From contig OY997588.1 in the NCBI GenBank assembly GCA_963921825.1, positions 121,591,329-121,655,328 on the forward strand: a DNA stretch of 64,000 nt, written 5' to 3'. Under the pieces are notes generated by a model that searched no databases, was not told the DNA's origin, and saw only the letters and a program-made list of their open reading frames with translations. This DNA comes from Erodium maritimum. Taxonomy: Eukaryota > Streptophyta > Magnoliopsida > Geraniales > Geraniaceae. Positions 55,036 to 64,000 of this stretch are shown here, piece after piece. Position 1 is the first letter of the stretch. Every line of letters starts with the position of its first letter. The position numbers and the translations under genes were made by a program.

Positions 55036-57576
55036 GACCGGATCCGAGACGTGAACTAAAATAAATAATAAATAAACAATTTAATAATGCAAAAAGATCT
55101 CGAAATAACGATTTAAAACCTCCAAATATCCACACGAGTCAACAGCTCGGTAAAAGCATGTAATAAAATAGTCAAAACAGTAATAAAAATTGTACGTCTC
55201 TAGACACTAGCCAAAACCCTCGCCAGCTCCCAAGCTCCGAGAATCCTGTTAGTACTGATCTTGCTCGACACCTGAAAAACAACAAGGTAAGGGGGTGAGC
55301 TTTCGCTCAGTAGGAAAAGTAGTTAAGGTTATGTATCTTAGTTCACCACCACGAGTAACCGTCCAATTAGGGCATACTAGCGAGGCACACCTATAAACAA
55401 CGCCCACGGGCAATCCCCACTCACCGATCACTTTCACAAGGTCATAATCATACTTAGAAAAACACACAAAGCCAACCAGTAAGAATAGAACACACAGCGA
55501 GACACACACAGATGTCGTACAACCGTTTCCCACATCATCGAATGCACACAGCCTCTTATATCGTACTGGACCACACAACATCAGTCTCGATATCTTCCCC
55601 TCACTGAGACACGAGGTAACATCCTCGACCGGGAATCCCTCAATCGGATGTCTTCCGAGCACACAGACCCGGGCAATACTCAACATACGTACTGGACCGG
55701 CACACACCTCGGTCGAACGTCGTCCCGGACCTCTAGTCATCGGGGTATCTATCACGCCATCCTAGGCCTCAATAACCTACAACGGAACTATCCCTCAGTG
55801 TGGCATCACACTGATTACGCCTCCTTTTGGAACACACGTCAAGAGCATGCCATTCGTCACAATGTTATAGTTGAACTTGGTATACCTACCGGGCCAACTC
55901 ACTATAACACACAAATCGGTCTATCACTCACCCGATCATATCACAACCAAGGGTTTATATCAAACACGGCACACTTGCCCACACACAGTCACAACATGCT
56001 ACACCGAGTATAATCTTATTAGGACTCTCAAACATCATCTACAGCAAGCAGCATGCACGTCAAACAACACACAATACTAAGGCTCGACATGGCCATTCTA
56101 CCAGCACGGAAATTCCCAAGTATTGAAAGCGATTAAACTAGTGAATCACATTCTACATGCCAACTAAGACTCGTCCGGTTATTTAGTAATTGAAAGCGGT
56201 TATTCTAGTGAATCACATCCTATATGCCAGCTAGGACCTTTCCGGTTATTATTATTACCTAACATGCATACTAGTAACTTTCCGTAATTAAACCGGTATT
56301 CGTTATTTTCCCTACCTCAACAGAGTAAACAACTACGTCTTCTAGCTGCCGACGTCCGGGCCTACCTCCGGTCTTCTCAGACGAAGTCAAACTCTGATTT
56401 TAACAAGTAAAAGTGATAATCTGTCCCGGTACTGCTCGAATCAGTCCTTTAATTTATCAATTTAGTCCTTTAAATTCTCCATTTTGAATTATTTAAATTA
56501 ATTAAATAATTAATTAATCTGTCCGACCCAGATCCGACCCGAATCCGAAAACCAAACCCGAATCCGACTCGGTCCAGAACCCAGACCCGGACCTGACCTA
56601 GGACCGACCCGAACCCGGCCCCAAACCCGACCCAGACCCGGCCCCGACCCAAGTCTGGACTCGACCAGTCAGACCTGGGCCTGGCCTGAGGCCTTGACCT
56701 GGCCCAAGGCCCAACCGGGATCCAGTCTGGCCCAAGGCCTAGTCTGGATTGGCCTGGCCCAAGGCCCAGCCTGGTTCGAGGCCCGTGTCCTGGCTCGAGT
56801 CCAGCACGTCTCGAGGGTTACTCCGGTGAGGGTTCTGGCCTCGACAAGGCGACGGACGACGGCTGGGAAGCTCGGACGGGTGAGTAACGGTGGTTGGGAA
56901 GGGCGCTAGGACTCCGGCGTGGCCAGGACGGTGAGGTGGTGGCTGACGCGCAGTCCAACGCCCCTTCGTCTCAGACTTGGCGAGAGCTCGAGCTTTCGCC
57001 GGCGTGCGAGCAGCGATGGCGTCCGGCCATCGTCGTCCCAGCGGAGCTCGTCCAATCGAGCTCGTCACGGTGGTGTAATAGGTGGGTTTGTCGGGGATAT
57101 GAACGGAAGATAGAGCACGAACCCGTGCGGTGTTCTCCGTCGCCGGCGATTCGAGCTCGATAGTCGAACCAGAGAGAGGTTCTCGGCGGTGGCGTCTCGA
57201 TTCCGTGCGCGGCTTGGTTTGATTCGTACGCGGAGGAGAAGACGGCGAGGACGGCTTCAGTGAGAGAAGAAGAGCGAGAGAGGAAGAGCGAGAGAGAAGG
57301 AAAGAAGTGAGGTGTGTTCTCTGGATGCGTGCGCAACTGAGCGAAGAAGGAGGGTGAACAATAGGGTTTGAGGTAAGCCGAGTGGGCTTGGGCCCGGTGC
57401 TGGCTTGGGCTCGGTCCTTCTGACTGGGCCTGAGCCTGGCCGGCCCAAGTTTGCTTCCTCCTCCTTTTTTTCTTTTCTTTTTGCATTTGGTCCAAAATTC
57501 AACCCGTTTTCCAACCAACGACGTTCCAATCGAACAATTTTAAATATTAATTCTTTTAACCGGGGCGGTCTTTACG
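55036..57576 (-). mobile_element. Outer solo LTR, main part; target duplication GTCCC
   Basis: With 44114-44141 this forms one LTR of about 2.56 kb on the minus strand. Its far end reads gaccgccccgg on the minus strand, similar to the start of the inner LTR, but the expected final TGTAAAG is CGTAAAG by one substitution. GTCCC follows at 57577-57581 and matches 44109-44113. Stretches near 56100-56280 (aagtattgaaagcg, cctatatgccagctaggacc) are related to the inner LTR. The stem-loop is at 55296-55309 (TGAGC-GAAA-GCTCA on the minus strand). No internal region is present. Confidence 0.85.
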
Positions 57577-57654
57577 GTCCCCCTCTATATGAAGTGCCAT
57601 ACTCCATGTATTCAAACCACATCCTTTTAATTCAGCGTCTTTTTCCTTTAGACT

Positions 57655-58570
57655 TATCAACGATCAATGTTTTCGGGGCTGTCTTCTTCTTAAGCACGAA
57701 TGAATCTGGCTCATCTTCAGGGACTAATAATAGCTGGTATAAATGCCCTCTATTCTTATAGGGAAAATTGGTTAGAAGACCACCTTATCTAATTTTATTT
57801 GAGGGATAGCCTTCATCTTTTTCCTTTAAAAAAAAATTAAATCAGAATCAATGAAAGTACAATTTTACCTCCCCCTTTACTCTTCATTTCCCTCCATCTC
57901 TTCATCTTTTCCCCCTTCTCCTTCTTTTCTACGCTTCATTCAAAAAAACTCAAACCCCAAACTAAATTTTCTCTCTGTAAATTCGAGCAACAGGCTTCTC
58001 CTATCTGTCGAAGTCGTCGTATCTCTCTCTCTGTCGCAACGACGTTCCTCAACAACGAGGTTCAACCACGTACGAGCTCAACCAACTGAATACTTTTCAA
58101 CGATCAATGCTTCCTGGTTTGTCTCCTTTTTAAGCAAGAATGAATATGATTCATCTTCAGGTACTAACAATAGCTGGTATAAATGCCCCCTATTCTTACA
58201 GTGAAAATTGGTTAGAAGACATCCTCAACTAATTTTATTTGAGGGGTAGCCTTCGTCTTTTTTTTTTATATTTTAAATCAGAATCAATGAAACTACAATT
58301 TTACTTCCCCCCTTTACTCTTCATTTCCCTCCATCTCTTCATCTTCATCTTCTTCCCATTTCTCCTTCTTTTTTACGCTTCATTCAAAACAACCCAAACC
58401 CCAAACTAAATATTTTTTCTCTCTGTAAATCCGAGCAACAGGCTTCTCTCTTGTCTGTCGTAGTCGTCGTCATCGTCTCTCTCTCTCTCTCTCCGTTGCA
58501 ACGAGGTTCCTCGACAAAGAGGTTCCTCGACAACGAGGTCCAACCACGTACGAGCTCAACCAACTGAAGG
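57655..58570. repeat. Tandem duplication with a unit of about 440-480 bp
   Basis: caacgatcaatg occurs at 57658 and 58098, and aatagctggtataaatg near 57728 and 58168 (both 440 apart). The ctcaaccaactgaa segments at 58077 and 58554 are 477 apart. Each unit contains a CT-rich stretch with ctctctctctct, which varies in length. Confidence 0.85.
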
Positions 58571-58689
58571 ATTTAAGGCTTTTTGATTTTTGCAAAACCT
58601 GGGGTGTTACCATCGGCTCCGAATGATGTTTGGGATTGGAGTTGGAGAAACCGCCATCGGTTATGAGGTTTACCTGCTTAATCATCGAT

Positions 58690-59140
58690 GTGTGGGCCGC
58701 CAATCGACGACGTTTGGGCAGCCAATCGACAGACGATTGGGCCGCCAATCGACAACATTCGGTCTTGTTTCATAAGGGACTGAAACCCATCGATTGGTTC
58801 CTATCGACGACATTTGGGAAGCCAATCGATGGGAAATTGGGCCTCTAATGACGGAGTACGGTCCTATTTCATAAGAGACTGAAACTCATAGATTGGCGCC
58901 AATCGAGGAGCGTTTGGGCCACCAATCGACGATGTTTTGTCATGGTTCATAAGGGATTAGAACCCGTCGATTGGTGCCAATCGACCGGCGTTTGGGCCGC
59001 TACTTGACGAAGTTTGGTCCGGGTTCTTAAGGGACTAGAACCCATCGATTGGTGCCAATCGACAGGTGTTGGGTCGCTAATCGACGACATTTGGTCTTGG
59101 TTCATAAGAGACTGGAACCCGCCAATTGGCGCCAACAACG
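58690..59140. repeat. Degenerate tandem repeat, about 78-bp unit, five copies
   Basis: cataagggactgaaacccat-like words occur near 58771, 58870, 58948, 59025 and 59103. Each is followed by gattggtgccaatcga and gtttgggccgcc. The gattgg...ccaatc words within a unit are themselves inverted copies. No protein is recognisable. Confidence 0.8.
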
Positions 59141-59639
59141 TTTTTTTTGTTTGTATTTAAGAAGGCTTTCTGAAATTCTCGATTGGCATCATTCAATTGC
59201 TGATCGTTGCGAGTGTATCACCGATCGACGAGTTGAACCTTGATTGCAATTCTCATTGTACCTGTATATTTGTATTTAGGTGTACATGTATTTTATGTTG
59301 TTCAATTATTGATATACCAAGCAATTTATTACTACAATGGCATGCATTCCCTCAGCCACTATAATGCAAGGTATAGTTATGACAGTACCTCCAACAGCCT
59401 TGTAATTGTAGAAGAGGGTGTAGTATCCTTAGTGCCAGAAGTAGAGGTTACAATTGTAGTAGATGAAGGCAGTTGGTAGTCCATGAAGAAGAATAACAAG
59501 AGGATAGTTCTTCATTATCAATTCCAAGTGAAACTCATTCAAAAATACCAGAGTGGTTACCTCGACTAAGAACCATATTGACAGAAGAACAAATGTTCGA
59601 TTGTCGGGTGACTACCTCATATGCAACCGATGACTAGTA
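59141..59639. other. Spacer without a recognised gene
   Basis: Only short frames without known similarity are seen between the tandem repeat and the inverted LINE. Confidence 0.45.
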
Positions 59640-61015
59640 GTGTTGGTAGAATCTTGGATTCAGGCCATCGGGATCTAGGGATTTATCCGGACCCATTTGA
59701 AATACGGCGTGCCGAATCTCTTGTGCATTGTCAAGTGCTAGGAGTAGTGCATTGTCGGCTTGGGTGATACGTGTTGGTAAGGTAATCGGGAATCCTGATA
59801 GGTCTGGTTGACTTGTTGTAAATAACTAGGTAAAATAGTCTGTAATGAGCTCTTTCATATACATGATTCCCATGTGACCATGTTCCCAAGAGAGTTTCAA
59901 AGAGACATAGCTGCATTCACCCATCTCCGATACCAGGTTGAGTCCTGAAAGAATTTGGTGTTCATATCCCCTTCCGCTAACTAGTGATGCTTCGCTCTTT
60001 GGCCCCAGAATGCCTCTTGATCGCATCAGGTGTTCTCATGCTGAATTTGAATTGCCTTCCGTCTATGAAATCCTGCCCTATCAGTACATCCGTTCAATTC
60101 GGCAATACGTATCTGGCACCATTTATTATGATTTAAATTTTTCCTAAAATGGTGGTGTCCCTAGTTATCCAGAGATTTTCCAACTCCCTTTATGACGTCC
60201 TTTATTTCCACTCCCATAGATTAGTCCCAAGTTTGTTGTATTACCCTACAACAGTTAGGATCCCAGATCCATTGAGATTGGAACCGAAATTTTGGCCGGC
60301 CACGATGCAGTATTTTTAGAGCAAGGGAGCGGAGAATATGCCAATGATATTATGTAGTGACCCATGTATTACGAAGATCCAGGTCTGGGAGGGATGAGAA
60401 GAAGTATTATGTGATGAGAGATTTGTCCAGCCGTGGTTCAATACGCCTACTCGGTGTTCTTCCTTTGAAACACGTGAATTGGCGGCCCGTCATTAGGATG
60501 TCAAAAAGGTCCAATTCCTCGACTATCTAGCATAAATCGTTTATTAAGTTTATCGGGTACTCCATCCGCCACCAGTTTCATCCGAATTAAGAAAGCCATT
60601 AAAGTCACCAATAATAATCCAGTTTGGGTGCGAGTGAATGTGGAGCCTCCTTCAGAGGTCCCAAGTACGATCCTGATGGCCTCGATTAGCCTCTCTATAG
60701 ATACCCGTAAGACGGACATCATCACACCAGGAGCTGAGATTTCCACATCAATGTGGTGCCCATCTTTAGATAAAGATCCACGTTGATAACTTGTACCCAA
60801 AATAACGCCAGGCCCCGTTGCGTATCCGTCTTTGGTTCACAAATATAATCACTGAAACCCAATGATCTAGACATGAGTCGACAATTCTGATCAAATAGTA
60901 TTGTTTTGGAGAGAAATAGAATGTGGGGCAGTGATCCTGGAGTAGATGCTGTAGTTGTTGCTTGTGTAATCGGAAGCCCATGCCTTGTAAATTACACGCC
61001 AAAATTCACAGGTTC
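59640..61015 (-). pseudogene. LINE ORF2 fragment: endonuclease and start of reverse transcriptase
   Basis: On the minus strand the sequence starts with LQGMGFRLHKQQLQHLL near 60990, like the N-terminus of the APE-type endonuclease. It continues through LDHWVSVIIFVNQRRIRNGA and HIDVEISAPG. Further on, in other frames, it gives FWGQRAKHH-LAEGDMNTKFF (about 60020-59960), a stretch common before the RT domain. Stops and frameshifts are frequent and the RT core is absent. The endonuclease would nick target DNA, but this copy cannot make it. Confidence 0.75.
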
Positions 61016-61555
61016 GGTCGCTCCATGAATGGGTTATGGTTGGGGATCGATCCAGATCCAAGGTCAAGACGACGTTGGCATTGAGGATTGGGTGTTGTCT
61101 GGGAAAGACCTAGGGTTGATGTTGATGACCCTAATATGTTAATTGATGGTTCCGCCGTCTAAGATCGGGGGGCGCGAGACGGGACCTATGTACCCGGTTT
61201 GATTTGGGGAATTGGCTGACCTGAGTGAGATTGGGGGATTACAGGTCGAGGCGCGGGGATCTGGTAGGAAGCTGAATGTCAGATCGATAGGGACAGATAT
61301 TGCGACGGTGGCAAGCTCGGGGTGGATCTTGCGGCGGTGAAAAATTGGGGAGAGGTTGAGTTTGAGTTCGCGGTGAGGTTTGGTGTGGGATTGGGGAGGG
61401 GTTGATGGGAGTATAGGAGGAGAGGCGCCATATCGGCAGAGGGGAGTTGCCGGACCGAGACCGGATGGGATGGGATCATTCCGACGAAGAGAATCTTGTG
61501 TTCGCTAGCATTGTTAAAGCACTAACAAAACGCATCAGTTATTATCTAAGAACAT
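61016..61555. other. Region upstream of the inverted LINE, no gene recognised
   Basis: The minus strand has a Pro/Ser-rich frame (61479-61279) that could be a LINE linker or 5' part, but nothing specific can be said. Confidence 0.35.
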
Positions 61556-61564
61556 CACGTTAGT

Positions 61565-63203
61565 AGGCTCTATCTTACTTGATTGATATTTATTTCGCTC
61601 CAGTTTTCTGATACTACGTAACAATTTGAAGAAATATAGGTCTTTTTTGCTAAAAAAACGTATAGTTGATGACCTTATCCGTCATTTCTCTGATAAATTA
61701 TTTATAAATTGTTTTGTCAAATGGTTGCATGTGAAACCCAAAACATGGTGAAACGCTCTCTCCTCTAAAACCCAAACCCTAGCTCCAGTCGACCGCCGCC
61801 CCCCTTTCTCTCTCGCCGGCTCCGGTCACAAGCTTCGGCTTCGATCGTTGCTGGCGAGACCCCATTGTTCTACCCCCGTCTGTGCTACCCCCGTTTCTCT
61901 TCTCCTCTTGCTCCGACCGACGCCCTGCTCCGCCCTCCGTCTCCAGCCCGGCTCGCTCAGATCAGCCTCTTCTCGGCGACCTCCGCTGCTCCCAGCCACA
62001 GGCCCCTCGACTCCGACCATGGCCTCCCCACTATCTCGACTCTGGCTCCCAGGCCCATGGCGCCGTCCCCGACTTCCACTCCTCCCTTGGCATCTAGGTC
62101 AGATCTGACTCTTATCGTCAGATCTGGACCTCCCCTTCCTCTGGCCTTCATCTCTCTTCGACTCCGACTAGGCCATGGTCTCCGGCCTGGTCTCCGACAC
62201 CGTCTCCGCCTCGGCAGATCCGGACCGCACCAGCAAGGGCGGACCGTGCTTCAGATCTATCAGTGCCGGACTTATCATCCACGGCCGTAGCAGATCTGTA
62301 GCAAGCTGCTGGGAGTGATTCCGGGACAACAACTCCTTCAACACCCACGATCGTGTCTTCAGTCACAAGCAGCTTCGGAAGATTATGGTGGCAGCGCCTT
62401 TGGAGATGGATTGATGGGCTCTTCAGGTTCGATTTTGCAGTACCCCCTCCCCTTGCCTCTGGGAAGAGTAAGAAGGGTCTCAACCTTTCTGGTTTTTTTC
62501 CTTCTTGGCTCTTACCTCCCTCTCTCCCCTTTTTTGCGTTAAGCTTTTCCTCTTCCTGCCTTCTAGTATTTGGTTCCCGTCCTCTTTATGAGAACGGGTC
62601 CTCACAGTTGGTGTTGGCCCCTGTGGGGATTTTGGCCTTTGGCTAATCTGAAGAAATTTTTGGTAGTGATTCGGTTCAGTTTTTGTGATTTGGGGTGAGT
62701 TTGGTTTGTTTTTATCCTGCCCCCCTTTCTGGGTTGTAACTAATGTTGATTGGTTGCTAGGTTCCAATTTTGGTTCCTATGGCTGAGGTTTGTGGTTGGG
62801 GTACTGTGTTTCTGTTTTCCCTTTGTTGTGAAACTTGGCAGGTTCTTTTCCTTGGCTGAGAGCCAGTACATGAGATCGTTCTCTCCCTCTGGGACACTAG
62901 GACTCAGTTGAAGTCATGGCCAAGTCCTTCCTGCTCTTACAAGCTCCTCACTTGCAGCTTCTCCCTTATGGATCATCAACATCTCTCGGCTAACTACATT
63001 TGGACACCAACAAATTGGCTCATTCATGATCTTCTTCAACACTGAATTAAATCTCTATTCTCTTGTACTGTTCTTTGTCTTTGATTCGGGTTATGCATGT
63101 TGTTTCTCGCAATCTGTAGTGAGATTGTGTCTTTTTTGTAACATTTTCCACCTCGGAATTGAGGTTATTTTATATATGCATTCGCCGATAAAAAAAAAAA
63201 GTC
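61565..63203 (+). mobile_element. Possible retroposed segment ending in poly(A)
   Basis: The segment ends cgccgataaaaaaaaaaa (about 63185-63200). The 9-mer CACGTTAGT occurs on both sides (61556-61564 and 63204-63212). The 5' part has a CT-rich leader and telobox-like words (aaacccaaaccctagctcc, 61777-61796), then a GC-rich, proline-rich coding-like stretch (61848-62290) with no known similarity. The 3' part looks untranslated. It could be a retrocopy of a host transcript or a truncated LINE. Confidence 0.4.
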
Positions 63204-63212
63204 CACGTTAGT

Positions 63213-64000
63213 GTGGGAGGAATGATGCATGATGTGGTGTGCACAAATTGGTTAGGTTCATGTTTAGTGATCATTAAACACATTCTTTTAAATGAAAGTT
63301 ACGGTCATTGTTGTGCTATTGCAGTCTTCTAATCTTTTACCAATGACATTTTCTTCTTGGTATGCTTATTTGTTTATCAATTCATTCTAATGATTGTTGT
63401 AAAAATCAATTTGATTGGAACCAACACCAAGACGCCAATAGCTCATAGTAATACGAAGGTTGGTGTCTACGGGTTGGTTACCAAGCAAGACAAGAAAAAA
63501 CACTTGAGAATTAGAGAGTAAAGAAAACTTTATTAATTTCTTGAAAACTTTTCTACAAGATGAGAGTGTTGGCAGTGACAGATCTAGCTTTTTCAATGGG
63601 GGGGGGGCACCAATTTTTTTTTACGATAATAATTGATATTTCTTTAACGAGGGGCACTGATTATTTATAATAAGAATAATATAAAATACCATTAAAACAT
63701 ATTGATATCATATAAAAAGATAATAATTAAAATTGTATTACATAACACGACGTCAGAAGTTTCATATTTTGAAAAAATATTAAAAACATTTTTTTCAATA
63801 TAATACAAAAATTCAACGTATACAATATTCATTGGTCTCTTACTCGATTTCTTCTTCATATCAAAACTTGTGGAGTTTGATTTTCGGTTGAAATAACTAT
63901 AGTAATTTTGTAGATAACTACATTTAAATTGATAATAGTCTCAACCCTTAAACAATAAGTAACTCAAAACTCAAATTAATAATAGTCTTTAATTTAAGAA
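63213..64000. other. AT-rich sequence to the window end, no gene recognised
   Basis: A run of G lies near 63598-63606. The remainder is A/T-rich with only short frames and no recognised protein or element end. Confidence 0.5.

Overview
The window is nuclear DNA of a flowering plant, probably a dicot. The basis is interrupted genes with GT-AG introns and plant-specific families (an IQ67-domain protein, a P-class PPR protein), plus plant-type retrotransposons primed by initiator tRNA-Met, LINEs, PIF/Harbinger, Mutator-like and MITE elements. No bacterial operon, CRISPR array, rRNA or tRNA gene was found. The species cannot be told from the sequence.

Two host genes look intact, both on the + strand. 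One is an 11-exon Golgi-type glycosyltransferase-like gene (CDS 9592-13735, 527 aa). The other is a 5-exon IQD calmodulin-binding protein gene (CDS 38770-40914, 453 aa). A third host gene, a P-class PPR protein on the - strand (15416-17506), is dead: it has a 37-bp tandem duplication, two in-frame stops, an apparent 1-base loss just after the start, and a transposon against its start codon.

Most of the rest is transposon. Left to right: a 32-33 bp repeat at the edge; a solo Ty3-type LTR (1298-4381, target duplication TACTT); unassigned DNA; a truncated PIF/Harbinger element (7334-8515, TAA); a Mutator-like element (8642-9478, 9-bp duplication) directly upstream of the glycosyltransferase gene; LINE pieces (14050-15415); the PPR pseudogene; a Harbinger-like element with two SANT/Myb-like reading frames and no transposase (17501-19937); a LINE tail split by a very young Ty3 element (20509-31160, target duplication CAATG); a MITE; a Ty1/copia remnant; a LINE ORF1 piece; the IQD gene with a MITE in intron 4; an AT-rich tract; then a nest on the - strand. 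In that nest a full LTR element without pol (44142-55035) sits inside a solo LTR (44114-44141 plus 55036-57576). After it come two tandem-repeat blocks, an inverted LINE ORF2 fragment and a possible retroposed segment ending in poly(A).

The most unusual signals come from the LTR elements. The young element keeps one continuous RT-RNase H-integrase-chromodomain frame but has no recognisable gag, while the nested element keeps gag traces and no recognisable pol. The two share an 88-bp noncoding block after the primer site. All LTRs of this kind in the window, in both orientations, carry a short stem TGAGC/GCTCA with a four-base loop (GAAC, GCAA or GAAA on the sense strand). This fits one related group of elements with conserved noncoding signals and probable mobilisation in trans; it is an inference from reading and needs alignments to confirm.
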